Source: Grifola frondosa
Lineage: Eukaryota > Basidiomycota > Agaricomycetes > Polyporales > Grifolaceae
Assembly (NCBI GenBank): GCA_001683735.1
Contig: LUGG01000004.1
Span: 496,001-560,000 of the forward strand
Direction of reading: 5' to 3'
DNA: 64,000 bases
Made by a program: the position numbers and the translations under genes
Shown: positions 1 through 11,550 of the stretch, one piece after another
Position numbering within the stretch: position 1 is the stretch's first letter
Layout of the letters: every line of letters begins with the position of its first letter
The notes under the pieces: generated by a model
What the model saw: only the letters and a program-made list of their open reading frames with translations
Told to the model about the DNA's origin: nothing
The model's database searches: none

Positions 1-3000
1 GATCCCACGCGACTCTTTGTCGCCAGCGTACACACTGATGACTTTGTCTTCAGATTGCCACGAAAATGCACAAGCAGTTCCAGGAAGACCATTATTTGTA
101 TTGGAGCGTGATGAGTGCTATCCTCCAGGTCCGTAGACGTACTCTCGTTGAAGATTCCATCTTATCTCCGCTATTCAGGCCAACGAGTCCACTACTCCTG
201 CGGCTCTTCGTACCGTCCTGTTTAAGCTTGCCCACAGACTCGTCACGTCATCACCAACACCATCATATTACACTGCTGACCGCTTCTACCTGCACCTGGT
301 TGTGTTGCAAGAGCTCCAATTGTATGACGAAGCGCACCAGTTGCTGGAAAGCGAGCCTGGTAAAGCCGTCTGTGCAGGCAGTCTCGCATGCGACGAGGTG
401 CGACGAGAAATCTGGAAACTGAAGGGTCTCCTTAAGGAGGAGGGCGCACGAGCGCAGGAACGAATCGCCGAAGCGAAGTGAGTGGAGCTGTGGCTTGCCC
501 CGGAGGCTTCGTGCTAATAGTAACGACGTCGTCTGCGGTACATTCTTTGAGGGATCGGAATTGGCTGGAATTCTTGGCGGTGCTGGATGCGACGTTCTCC
601 GATGTCACTTCCCCATCGTCAGACACTGAGGCTGCAAAGGCATCAAGCGCAGAGCATATCACGAAGACCCGAGAATTTCTAGGAAAGGTTGTCGATCAAG
701 ACGGGCTAAAGGACCGCTCTGGACATTTGGCGCGACTAGAGTTGGAGAAACGTGCGAGACAGCACGGGCTTGCGACGGGTTTGTATGTCTCATTCTATAC
801 ATGACAACTATGTTCACTTGTCTTGCAGATCCCGCTGCCATGACAGGTCTATTGGAGAGCTACTTCTGGCAATTTGGTGATAAGTTATGCTGCTACGAAG
901 ACCTGCTGCCGTACGTTCAACTGGATGGCGACGATTTCGCCAAATGGACTTCATTATTAGAGGAGCAGGCATCATCTTTTGTAAGACTCACATTGCGACT
1001 CCTCAGATATGATTTGACAACGCTCGCAAACAGCCCTCAGTATATCATCTTTTCCGATATCTCAACGCGCAGAAGCTGTTACGCTATAACCTCACTGAGG
1101 CGGAACTTACTCCAGAACGTGAATTGGCCCGCGCTGTACAATACGTTCGTTCGTATTTGGAAGGCCTTAGGTTTGGAGAAGGTTTTGCCGTGCATGAGCT
1201 TCAACCTGCGGATGATCTCGCCATACTTGCTGGCCAAGCGTTTGTCAACCTCTGGAAGATGACAGGAAAAGAAGCGTATTTGTATAACGCTGCCGCCGTC
1301 TTAGAGTATGCTTCTACAAGGAGTAAGCGGTCGTATCAGATACGGCTACACCTGGTCAGGATTTATCGTTTGTTGGGTATGTCACGTCATCTAGAGTACT
1401 GTGTCAGTACCCGATTGACTTCTTTGACAGGAGCTCCTTCGTTGGCGCTGGAACACTACCGGACCATCAACGTCAAGCAAGTACAACATGACACCCTTTC
1501 CCACTTCATCCTCTCTCGAGCTTCGACGTTCTCATTGTCATCGACTGGTGATCTCACATACTCATCAGAGTGTCTCGAGTCTAGTCAAGTCTACTTGACT
1601 AATTCTCAAGAGGTAGGCCCGCAGTGGACACGTGCTTAACCTCTGACTGAACAACTTGTGTAGACGGCTGAGTTTATTGTGCGAGCGTTCAGTTCAGAAA
1701 AGTACACTCAGGTAGATTCAACACCTGCAGCCTCTCAGCATATCACACTCATCAGGTGCCCAGATCCCGGACTTCATCGCTTTTGAAGATCGATTGGACA
1801 ATTCCTTGCAGCGAGATTTGATCAAAATGGAACATGTGCGAATGCGTGCCGCTCATGAGCCCATTAACAATGATCTCATCGACATGGAGCTGATCGAGCT
1901 CAAATTCATTTTCGACCGCTGTACGTAAAATTCACTCGCGCTGTGCTTTTACTTTCTTGCTAACACTCATCCCTTCGTAGTCCACCATGACAACCGGGAC
2001 TTTGACATCCTCGCGAATTACCAGCCGCGCTCTACGCGTTCGTTCAACGAACAAACTCTGTTGTTTGAGAAGTCGCCAGGAGTGAGTTCCTTGTGAAATC
2101 CTCCAGGCATGCCTATTGACTCGATTGGTCTTGCAGCAAGGATGGTTATGGATGTTCCTGAAGATCTATATCAGAGCATTCCAGTTGGCCAGCGATCTGG
2201 ATGATACGGTCGAGGACAAGCTTCTCATTGGTGACCGTCCCAAGCCTAGCTCTGACCCAGAGAACAAGCTACCATTGAAGGAGCGGTTGGCAAAGAGGAA
2301 GCAGGAAGAGCTGGATGAGGTATTGTTTCGGTATCCGTATTCCGTGACATTTGCTAATTATTACTGGGTAGCTGACAAGCGACGAGCTTTCGTTGCTCGA
2401 TTATGCTACTGCCCTTTCTGACTGGCTCAGCCCTTACCATGACTACACCCGTCCTCCACCTTCTGCAGTCCTCGCAGAAGCAGCCAAGCAGACCGAGTTG
2501 AAGACAGGACATCCTTTGAAAGGACTAGAGCTGCCTCCAGATGCACTCACCAACGGTCACTCAAAGAAGGAAGAGGATCCGCCTGCTGTTACGGAACCTC
2601 CTGAGGTCGTTACGAAGTATTTCGAGGGTACGTGACGTCTTTCTCTCGTCACTGTAAGGATTTTCATTCCTGCTATGCAGCAACATTGAAGCGCTTCAAT
2701 GAGGTTGTTGAGGGCAAGCGGTTGCTTCACGAGATCCTTCACATTGCTGCCCTTGCTCAAGAGGTAAATGACCGTATTATATTGAGATTCTTTGCTCACC
2801 CCTCCTTAGGCCATGATTCTTCTCACTGTTGAGACTATCCGCTTCAAGCCAGCCCCAATCGTGAAGATCAATAAGTTTGGCGCTGTGCGTTAATCTGTAA
2901 ATTCGACTTCATACTGGCTGACGTCATTTTCTAGTTGGTGCAAAGCTTTAAGGATATCAGAGTGAAAGGCGCTGCTGTGCTGAACGAAATCTTGTCAACG

Positions 3001-3256
3001 CTGACCAAGATTGCCGAGCTAGAGGGCACGGCGGAAGGAAGGAAAGCATTTGTGGACGCTTGTCAGCCCGTTGTAGATGGACCTGGGGTATGTGTAGCTT
3101 GTCGATATTGTTACCCCGCATCATACTAACAATTATATATTCTAGCTTGACCATGACTTCGTCTTAGGTATTGCCAGGAAGGTGACGGACGCTCGTAAAC
3201 AGATACTAGAAGGTGTAGGCAAAGGTGTCGCTCGGATCTGCAAAAACCATGCATGA
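1..3256 (+). CDS. NAA25: NatB N-terminal acetyltransferase auxiliary subunit Naa25/Mdm20 (5' partial)
   Basis: This is the auxiliary, ribosome-anchoring subunit of the NatB complex, which acetylates nascent cytosolic proteins starting Met-Asp/Glu/Asn. The window opens inside the gene: the first readable exon follows an intron ending near 53 and reads MHKQFQEDHYLYWSVMSAIL, so the true start lies upstream. Several exons joined by short introns carry the helical repeat region, including a stretch near 850-960 (ESYFWQFGDKLCCYEDLLPY) that is characteristic of the family. Later exons hold a charged segment at about 2160-2320 and a C-terminal stretch ending in KGVARICKNHA and TGA at 3254-3256. The name rests on recognising the conserved Cys-Cys-Tyr-Glu-Asp block and the all-helical character; no catalytic motif is expected in this subunit. 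The exon count is approximate. Confidence 0.82.
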
Positions 3257-3430
3257 CATGCAACGGTGTAGTCGGGAGTCTATAACCACGCATCGCATCT
3301 CGTAGGCTATATACATTCTCACATATTTAATTCATCACCACTCAAGACTGTAGACTATCATGGATACTAAGTAGCACTGTAATCACTCTTCACGCCCTGG
3401 AGTTCGTTGTTCGTCACAGTGGCGAATTGT

Positions 3431-3489
3431 CACGTGAACCGCGTGAGGTTCACGACGCGTTATGTCACAGTCACCATTTATGAACGCGT
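3431..3489 (+). promoter_or_regulatory. Promoter of RPA32 copy A: E-box and two MCB (ACGCGT) elements
   Basis: A palindromic CACGTG lies at 3431-3436, and two exact ACGCGT hexamers lie at 3455-3460 and 3484-3489, that is 62-96 bp before the ATG at 3551. ACGCGT is the MluI cell-cycle box bound by the G1/S factor MBF, and RPA genes are known MBF targets in yeasts. That this fungus uses them in the same way is inferred. Confidence 0.55.
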
Positions 3490-3550
3490 CGCGCTCCAGG
3501 TTTGGACTTGTCTCTCATCTTCGAGCTCGTCACTAAAATCAACACATAAG

Positions 3551-4701
3551 ATGAGCCAATGTAAGCTTATTTTGACGATACTCTCAATTTTTATTTATTT
3601 TATTGCAGCGAATGACTACGGATCCAATCCTTACTACGGAAATGGGGCAGGAGGCGGCGGAGGATACCTGACTGGCGGCTCCCCCTTTGGCAGTGCTGGT
3701 GGTAGTCCAGGATCAAGCGCGCGTGTTCGTCTGCTATTCACTGCTTCATATGCTGTTGCTGAGTATCTGCAATAGCGAGGCGTTTCGCACTCTCTGCGAC
3801 CTGTCACTCTTAAGCAGCTTCTCACTGCCACGCAAGCACATTCGGAGGCGGAATGGATGATAGGTGACGTGGAGGCTGGCCAGGTGGAGTTGTTCCGTAT
3901 CCTTGTCGAAACAAGAGACCTTACCTTTTGAATCACCAGGTCACAGTGGTGGCGCATGTTATGTCAGTGCAAGTTCAAACAACGAACCGTGTCTATTGGC
4001 TGGATGATGGAACTGGCCGCATGGAAGCGCGCCATTGGGTTGACTCCGGGAGCGAAGACGACAGCGAGAGCTGGTATGTGCCCTTAACATCTATTGCCAT
4101 TATCTGACTCTCTTACCAGGGAGTCAAAATATATCCGAGTTACGGGATCATTGAAGTCCTTCGGCAACAAGCGTTACATCAATGCCACACTTCTCCGCCT
4201 GACCACGGACCCCCATGAGCTATATTTCCACATCCTTGAGGCCATGACTGTGACACATATCTTCCATAAGGGCGCGGTTCGTGCATTCTAGAATTTTGTA
4301 ATATTTATAACTGAAATACTCTTACAGCCTCCCAGACCAAGTGAAGGAGGCAAACGAAACGCCATCGCAGCAAACAGTGCCGGACAATCAGCATATACAG
4401 CGCAGTCTCACAGCACGACGGATGGATACGGAAATCTGCCTGCCCTGCAACAACAAATTATACGGTTTATCGCCGCGCAGCCGCCTAATGATGAAGGTGT
4501 GCACGTCGCCACCATAGCCAGATCTATAGGAGCTGGGAATCCGGGAAATGCGCATGCAATAAGGTGTGCATTGAAAATTTTGCTACTTGCGTAAATTCTG
4601 ACGGACATATGTTCAACAGTGAAGCATTAGATGAACTAATGGATCAAGGCTTTGTCTTCACCACAATCGATGATTCACATTTCAGCCTCTCCATTGGTTG
4701 A
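3551..4701 (+). CDS. RFA2: Replication protein A 32-kDa subunit, copy A
   Basis: RPA32 is the middle subunit of the heterotrimeric single-strand DNA binding complex used in replication, repair and recombination. The ATG at 3551 starts MSQ-S-NDYGSNPYYGNG after removal of an intron at 3561-3608. The N-terminus is Tyr/Gly-rich, the usual flexible phosphorylated tail. The OB-fold follows (VYWLDDGTGRMEARHW at about 3990-4035, then YIRVTGSLKSFGNKRYI near 4130). A linker leads to the C-terminal winged helix (ALQQQIIRFIAAQP; DELMDQGFVFTTIDDSHFS), which ends at TGA 4699-4701. Five or six introns are inferred. It is intact apart from ordinary introns and is the more canonical of the two tandem copies. 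Confidence 0.88.
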
Positions 4702-5300
4702 CCGCATGTATGCTCTACTTTGTTCGCCTGTCCGCAATGCTGTTGTCCGTGCTCTCGTCGTGCTCAAAATGTGTATAACACTAGTAGCTACTAGTAAGCA
4801 ATCGTCACGACTGTCTATGTATTTTTGTACATAACTGCCTGTCAATTGTCAACTTTTGTAAGGAGATCTAACTGAATTAGCGCGACGTCTTATTCCCGCG
4901 GCCATGGCAGGATTCACTGGACCTCGTTGACTTGATATATATCGGACATTATCGCTGGCGCTGCACACATCTCCCGTTATAATGGTCTGTCTCGTGTAAG
5001 ACGGGGTGCTGAAGCTTCTCCATGAGGCGTGACCACAATGGACCACTGCAGGCTTCTGCTCAGATTTGTATCGTTCAAAGTTCGGGTATTCTTCTCTCTC
5101 TCAATCTGGTTCACTAGCTCTCAGTATTGACCGACATCGCTTACACTGCAGTTACTGCTAGACGCACATCTAACTTTGCCGAATACCCAAACTTTGCACC
5201 ATACGACTGTCCGTAGGCTGACTGCGCCATTCCTATAACTCGTGCTGCCTTGCCAATCGCTTCGACATTGACAGTGCGCTCTTTGTTGTTGCATGCCACG
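4702..5300. other. Spacer between the two RPA32 genes
   Basis: This spacer holds the 3' end of copy A and the upstream region of copy B. No ACGCGT occurs here, unlike in front of copy A. A short stretch at about 5167-5212 reads SNFAEYPNFAPYD and is followed by a possible donor and an acceptor near 5272, so it could be a 5' exon of copy B, but no in-frame ATG was found before it. Nothing else was recognised. Confidence 0.4.
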
Positions 5301-6526
5301 ATGAACAGCCATCTTAATGCCCCATATCTAGAAGGAATGAACCCCGAAATTAACGAAAATTTACGAAACTTGGTGGGTGGGATTCCTTTATGTCGTGTGT
5401 GCATTGGCCGTTCAGCAATAATGCCTGTTCCCCGAATGCACATATTTACCTTTGTCCTGTAGCGCAAGAGTGTCGTGGAAGGACTTCGGCCAGTGACCAT
5501 CCGTCAAATGACCCATGCGACCCAGGCTTATGATTCAGCGGAATTCGAGATTGACGGAATCGAAGCACACAAGGTCAGTGATGTATCTGGTCTTGTCACT
5601 CACGTCGCCACTTGAGATCCAACATCCTGGCCTTAGGTGACCACCATCGCTGCGATAGTGGATATCAGCGGTGCCAGCAATTTTATCGAATATTCACTTG
5701 AGGACGGCACAGGGGGAATCAAATGTCGAAAGTGGCGCGACAAATTCACAGGGGACATTCCGCGGTATGAGATTGGGCAGTACGTGCGGGTCGTTGGCGA
5801 GATGTCGGCGTGGCCATGGCGTGCGCCAACGCATCTCAAAATGGATAGTATTCGAGAAGTCTCAGACCCCCACGAGCCCTACTTCCACCTCCTCGAGGCT
5901 GCGTTTGCGACGCTCTCCTATAAATGTGGTCCACCCGTGCGTTATCATCTTCTTCAGGCCACGAACAATATGGCAGACGATTGGGCACCTGGAGCAGCCG
6001 TCCTCTATCACGAAGGGTTTACGAAGGACGATACCCACCTCGGCGAATCCGGAACGACACTCTAGCCCTGTTATCAACACAGCTGAGAACATCCCGCCTC
6101 CAATTGAGCCTGAGCAGGATCATTCCGAAGTCATGGAGGTTGATCCTCCTCATCAAAGAAGTCCCTCGCCTGACGAAATGGAAGGGATAGGTACTGCCAA
6201 CTTTCATCGAATCATCAATGCGAACTCACCGGAGCTATATCAGAACTCTCACAGGTGGTCGAGCGCGACCCGTATTCACATCTCACTGTTCTACAAAGAG
6301 GCATCCTCCTGGGAATCCTCAACGCACCTCCTTCTGAGGACGGCGTTCACGTCTCAACAATTGCCCGGGGTATCAGCAGACAAGGTGTGACCGCAGAACA
6401 AGTCTCGTAAGTGTTCCTTGTGTTCTTTGCTGCGATCTTACGTGCTGAGCCCATTGCAGCGACGCCCTTGACTATTTGATTGACAGCGGGTTCATTGAGC
6501 CGACTATTGATCGCTGTCATATTTAA
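5301..6526 (+). CDS. Replication protein A 32-kDa subunit, diverged copy B
   Basis: This is a second RPA32-like gene on the same strand. Exon 1 from ATG 5301 reads MNSHLNAPYLEGMNPEINEN and lacks the Gly-rich tail of copy A. After an intron ending near 5462 comes SVVEGLRPVTIRQMTHATQA, equivalent to GVSHSLRPVTLKQLLTATQA in copy A. The OB-fold (about 5640-5900) has TTIAAIVDISGASNFIEYSL, CRKWRDKF and IGQYVRVVGEMSAW. The winged helix (GVHVSTIARGISRQGVTAEQ, then DALDYLIDSGFIEPTI) ends at TAA 6524-6526. The linker at 5940-6260 is acidic and proline-rich, and its frame could not be joined cleanly; an intron at about 6190-6254 and possible indels are involved. The start is uncertain because an upstream exon may exist. 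It is either a specialised paralog or a gene in decay; the conserved OB and wHTH blocks argue for function. Confidence 0.75.
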
Positions 6527-6846
6527 GATTACGGAAAGACGCTATCCAGCCATTCAGGCGGTAGCCGTTTGATTCAATCTCACGAGGGATATATTGGAAT
6601 GGATGGAACATTTGCAGAATAATGTACGTTATATCCAAGGGCCGGAAGGATCACTATGAAGCTACATATCGTGTATTACCTCGACCAATGAGAGACTAGG
6701 TGCATATGTGTAGGCGGAAAACTTGAAGTGACATTCAGCTGGAAGGGCAAGTCACTGATTGCTATCAATATCAGTCTGAATGCTTTGTGGGTGCTGTACG
6801 ATTACTGCTGTAGTACTTTGCTCGTCGTGCATGGTATGGTGTGAAG
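6527..6846. other. Convergent 3' spacer
   Basis: This spacer separates the end of RPA32 copy B from the end of the minus-strand esterase. No coding signal or repeat was recognised. Confidence 0.5.
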
Positions 6847-7846
6847 CTATCTCCGCCAGAAATTGGCCATGTCACAAGCAATGATATCATGCATACGACT
6901 GGTGGGGTGCAAATGGTCGACCCAAATTGCGCCTCCGTTCTTGAGGCTGTCTTCCTGCTTAAATCCAAATGTAGCGGGGTTGTCCAACACGCGCGTGAAC
7001 GTGTCCCATGAGGAGTAAATCAGGATGGTCGCCGGTTTGTGGGACGCGGCAAACTGTTCTGCCGTCTCGCGTAGACTGTCGTTCCACAGTTGGTAGGGAG
7101 ATTTGCCCCTAGATTGACCCGCTGAGAAATGCTGAGCACAATCAGGAAGTGATCAGGGAGAAAAATATATGTACCTGCAGGCGATCTCTGAATCGGAGGG
7201 AGGTTGACCAGCATGAAGTTACGAGCACCGACATCGTATAATCGATCATGGAGATCAAACAATTTGCTGACAAGCGGCGGGATCTCTTCCACCGCGACAA
7301 ATCTGTGCGTTCTTCTGATTAAAATGGGCATTTCCAATTTAACAGAAAACCTACGCGCAATCGTTGATGCCCACCCAAGTAACTAACACCCACATTTTAT
7401 CCTGATTCACAGAGGTAGCATATATAGTTACTCACTGAAGAGAGTATCTGATGCTGTCCATGGGGCCCAATCCGGCTGGCCTCCTAGAGAGGGAATAAAT
7501 TCCTGCAAGATCTGCCTACGAACGCCATCTACGCCGTCGCCTCCGAGCGCGTAGTCGTAAACTAGAATAGAAGGATTAGGTGCGTGATTGGTTATCAAAT
7601 GCCCAACCCAATTGGGTTCTCCAGGCTCCGCCCATGTGTCACCTGGGAATTCGACGCCGAGAGGATTCTCAAGACTTGGATGGGGGCTTTGGGGTTGTAA
7701 CCGACGTCACAGTACGAAGCACCGCTACAATAGTTTCAATGAAGTGCGGTAAATAAAAGAAGAAAACCCGTCTCATACAACACAACAAGTCGTTTGATCC
7801 TGTCAAAACCGGGCCAATGGGTTCCAATTTGGGTGATTATAGACAT
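6847..7846 (-). CDS. GDSL/SGNH hydrolase (CE16-like esterase), copy 1
   Basis: This is a GDSL-family esterase, resembling fungal carbohydrate esterase family 16 acetylesterases that remove acetyl groups from hemicellulose oligosaccharides. The ATG at 7846 gives MSIITQIGTHWPGFDRIKRL. An intron then splits the codon just before block I, which reads F-GASYCDVGY: the catalytic Ser is present, but the Asp of the usual GDS is Ala. Further blocks are FPGDTWAEPGEPNWVGHL (after one frame adjustment), YDYALGGDGVDGVRRQ, the oxyanion block WVGINDC, and the catalytic Asp/His block WVDHLHPTSRMHD near the C-terminus. The stop is at 6847-6849. No signal peptide is visible from this start, so an upstream exon may be missing. 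It is paralogous to the gene at 11551-12642 and shares the same intron position before block I. Confidence 0.8.
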
Positions 7847-8586
7847 TGCAGCTACCTCCCGGACTTGTTGAAGCCAAAGCGGTGTTTAGTCCAGATTAAT
7901 GTGAACCCAATGGAAATATTCTAATGATCAGCATGAGTGCCAGAAACTGGAAAGAGCAGGTGGATTTGTACATGGACTTGCAATTGTCAGCACGTACGCA
8001 CTTGGATGATCTCGACTAGTCAAGCGCGAACTTGCGGATCAAGTCATGCGACACGATCTGTCACACATTTGGTCACGCAGACGCGTCTCGTCACCTTCCC
8101 ATCACTTGACACCGACTCGGATGTATCCTCCCAACGTGAGTGCCACTGTTCCTCCATTATCGGCCTTCCGAGTTATTATTATTCTATCTCTGGGTATACT
8201 GAGCTGTACTGAACCCCGGTGTAGGTCTTATCCCTGCTGGATTTTGATGCAAGGTCCGGCGCATCATGGTCACTTTCCATCAAACTATGCATGCGGCGCG
8301 TGCCATGGGGCCCAAGTGGATGCGAATCTGCGGTAACATCTTCAAATTTTCCGGCCGCGCAAAGCTAGCTAGAAGGTTCTGTGCCTGGTATGCGAGTCTG
8401 GTGACGGTCTGTTTCGCCCACCGTCCTGTTTATGCTTTAATTTCGATCCAGATGCGCTTGCGGTCCGCGTATTCCTCAACTTTTGCTATAAATGCTTCGC
8501 TTGTTCTTCCAGTTTCTCCGACCATCTCTTCCCCTTGAATTCTCAGCGTTTTTTCTACCCTTGCACTCCCCGTAGTGTCCCCAACA
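7847..8586. promoter_or_regulatory. Divergent promoter between esterase copy 1 and the sugar transporter
   Basis: These 740 bp separate two divergent start codons. A TATA-like box TATAAAT at 8487-8493 lies about 95 bp before the transporter ATG and is followed by a pyrimidine-rich stretch typical of fungal transcription start regions. No coding sequence was recognised here. Confidence 0.5.
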
Positions 8587-11021
8587 ATGGGTAAAGGCGT
8601 GCGTCTCATTTTCTGTTTCTCCTTCTCGAGTCCTCGCTCACCATCTGAGCGGCCCTTCTCAACTTCTAGTACAACGCTGCGATCGCATCTAATCCGGTGC
8701 GTCCATTTTGTTCTCGCATGGATATGGCCCGCTGACAGTACAGCGCCTCCGTAGTACATCGTTGGTGAGTATATGGTAGCCCATTCGAAACAAGCCTCTT
8801 ACTGGTATGTTTGAATGCAGGTTCGTTCGCATGTATCGGCGGCGGCCTCTTCGGACTGGACATTTCGTCCATGTCTGGAGTACTCTCTGTAAGCGTCCAT
8901 CATTTTTTCCATTGCGTGTCGCTGAGTTTTTTTCATTAGAATGACGCATACAAGAACACGTTTGGAAACCCCGGTCCTAATGCTCAAGGTGCTATTGTCG
9001 CTGCCATGCCGGCGGGATCCTTCGTCGGTGCCCTTGCAGTCACCAAGCTTGGCGACAAGCTCGGTCGTAAGCTCACTGTCATTCTTAGTGGATGGATTTG
9101 GGTTATTGGTAGTATCCTGCAATGCGCTGCTGTGGTAAGTTTTTTTTTTTTGCCCAATCCAGTTGACGCATTCGCTGTACTTATCTCTTCGCTTCTATTC
9201 CTAGAACCGTGGAATGCTCGTGGTTGGCCGTATCATTTCAGGCATCGCTGTCGGCATTGCTTCTGCCATCGTCCCTCTCTATCAATCTGAGGTCACGGAG
9301 CCGTCCATCCGCGGACGTCTCGTGTCGATGCAGCAATGGTAGGTATTGTTGTCAGTATTTGCCTGTACCTGTGCTCGAGCGCTCGAAACTTTGCTCATTC
9401 TAAATTTAAATACCCAAGGTCGATTACATGGGGTATCTTGCTCCAATATTTCGTTGAATTCGGTTGCTCATACATCAATGGAACCGCCTCGTTCCGCATT
9501 CCCTGGGGTCTTCAGATGATCCCGGCCATCATCCTATCTCTCGGCATGATGGTCTTTCCTGAGAGTCCGCGTTGGTTGGTTGACCATGATAGGTGCGTCC
9601 ATTATCTCTATTCTGCAACCAACGACATCATCATCCCATTGTTGTGTTTGCCACTCATGCTGATGACTTTACGCGAACAGGGAATCAGATGCACTTGAGA
9701 TCCTGGCAGATCTGCATGGCCATGGAGACCCTAATTCGGAGCTTGTGCAGCTTGAGATTACGGAGATCAAGCAACAAGTGACCTTCGAGCGAACCGAAGG
9801 GGCGAAATCGTACCTCGACCTCCTCAAGCCCGGTATACTTCGTCGCGTTGGCCTCGGTGCCTCTCTCCAAATGTGGAGTCAGCTGACCGGTATGAACATT
9901 ATGATGCAAGTCACCTCTGGCTATGTAAATATAGAACGTGCTAACGAGAGTGTGGTTGCAGGTACTACATCATCTACGTTTTCCAAGGCGCGGGCTTGAC
10001 TGGGCGACGCGGTAACCTGATCGCCGATTCCGTGCAGTATGTTCTCAACGTAGCTCTCACTGGCATGTATAATCGCGCATACTTCAGCTTCTGGTGCTGA
10101 CTGGGCTCGTACACACAGTTCCCGCTATCATTTACATCGATAAGTGGGGCCGGCGCCCGATGTTGCTGGTCGGAACCATGCTTATGGGCTTTTGGTTAAT
10201 GCTTGTTGGTGGGCTCCAAGGCCGCTTTGGTGCTTGGGGAGAAGTCGACGGCTCTCGTACGTCCAACATGTATTTTTCCGTCCATGTTTGTGCTTATGGT
10301 TTGTGCGATGACAATATAGGTGTGTGGGTGATCACTGGACATGACGCGGCGACGAAGGCTATCATCGTCTGCTCATACCTTTTTGTTTGCAGGTCCGCAT
10401 TTTGTTTGTTTCGCTTGATCGTATCCCTCGCTGACAGTCAATCGTTTTCAACAGCTTCGCGATCACCATGGGCCCGGTACGTACCATAAGAAAGTGACGC
10501 GATCGTGAGTACTGATGCGGGTCGATTGTTCAGGTTTCATGGACTTACCCCGCTGAGATCTTCCCGATGCGTGTGCGTTCTAAGGCCGTTTCCATTTCAA
10601 CTGGTAGGAGCTCTTTTACCTGGTCTTTTATCGTATCATTTAATCTTTCCGCAGCGACGAATTGGGTATTCAACTTTGCGCTTGCCTGGGCAGTGCCCCC
10701 CGGGCTATCGACCATCGCCTATAAGACATATTTCATCTTCGGCACGTTCAACTTCGCCGCGTTCATCCACATCCTGTTCTGCTTCCCGGAGACGGCGGGG
10801 CGCTCGCTCGAGGAGATCGAGGAAGTCTTCGAACAGGGCCATGCATTCACCGCATGGCGCGTGCGCCGTGACGTCGGGAAGAAGACACTGCAGGATGTCG
10901 TGGGGAAGGGAAAGGGCATTGTGAGTGTCATTTTGCAGTGGAGGAATCGTTCTGGTACTGATGCGTCGTATGCTTGTAGCACGAGGTCGAGCATGTGGAG
11001 AGTCGCGACGAGAAGGTATAA
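8587..11021 (+). CDS. MFS sugar transporter (sugar porter family)
   Basis: This is a plasma-membrane sugar:proton symporter or facilitator with 12 expected membrane segments. The first exon is only ATGGGTAAAGGC (8587-8598). Short exons then give YNAAIASNP and SFACIGGGLFGLDISSMSGV, which is TM1. Signature motifs are GDKLGRK (loop 2-3), VPLYQSEVTEPSIRGRLVS, PESPRWL, the ITGxN-like SQLTGMNIMM-YYIIYVFQ, DKWGRRPMLL (loop 8-9) and FPETAGRSLEEIEEVFE after TM12. The C-terminal cytosolic tail ends HVESRDEKV with TAA at 11019-11021. At least nine introns are seen. The specific sugar cannot be read from sequence. It sits between two minus-strand GDSL esterases, consistent with, but not proof of, a role in taking up sugars released from polysaccharide. 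Confidence 0.9.
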
Positions 11022-11550
11022 TGCGTGTTGCGATGCAGTCGGCGTGCATTTCTTCAATGGTTCTGTATAGCTCTCCTCCTTCCTTCCGCGCGTCCAGACA
11101 TTGTTGTATTCTGACGACGTAAAGACTATTCTTGAATCTGATGACCGCATGTCTGATGTAACGATGTAATGTTTTGCTGTATATTGTACTTCTAGCTTCA
11201 CAATTAAATATCGGTTGAACCTCAATTTTGACAAAGGCGCTTGGCTGTCGTCCAACTCTACTTACTTGCACTCCCTCTAAGTATCACAAGCGAGGCCATG
11301 AAAGCCTTTCGAAACCTTGGTTTCCTTCTCCATGGACCAGTTTCCTTGTCTGCTGTGGGAACTAGACGCGCTGATGATGTCCTTGTGCAACAACGTGATC
11401 CCCAAAGACCTTCATCGAACACACCTCGACCAGGTTGACATACTCTATCCTCCGTTTCAGTCGCATGCCGCCTGACAATTCAAATATTAATACACCGATG
11501 TCTACAAACGCTCCCTCGTACATTGACACGTGTCGCAACATCTTGAATGA
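11022..11550. other. Convergent spacer
   Basis: This spacer lies between the transporter and esterase copy 2. It is AT-rich around 11150-11230, as expected of 3' flanks. No gene was supported. Confidence 0.5.

Noticed and set aside
5141..5500. Minus-strand open frame of 119 codons between the RPA32 copies
   Set aside because: It overlaps the first exon and intron of RPA32 copy B on the other strand and has no recognisable domain.
10705..11271. Two overlapping minus-strand open frames near the transporter 3' end
   Set aside because: They are antisense to the conserved transporter C-terminus and show no family features.
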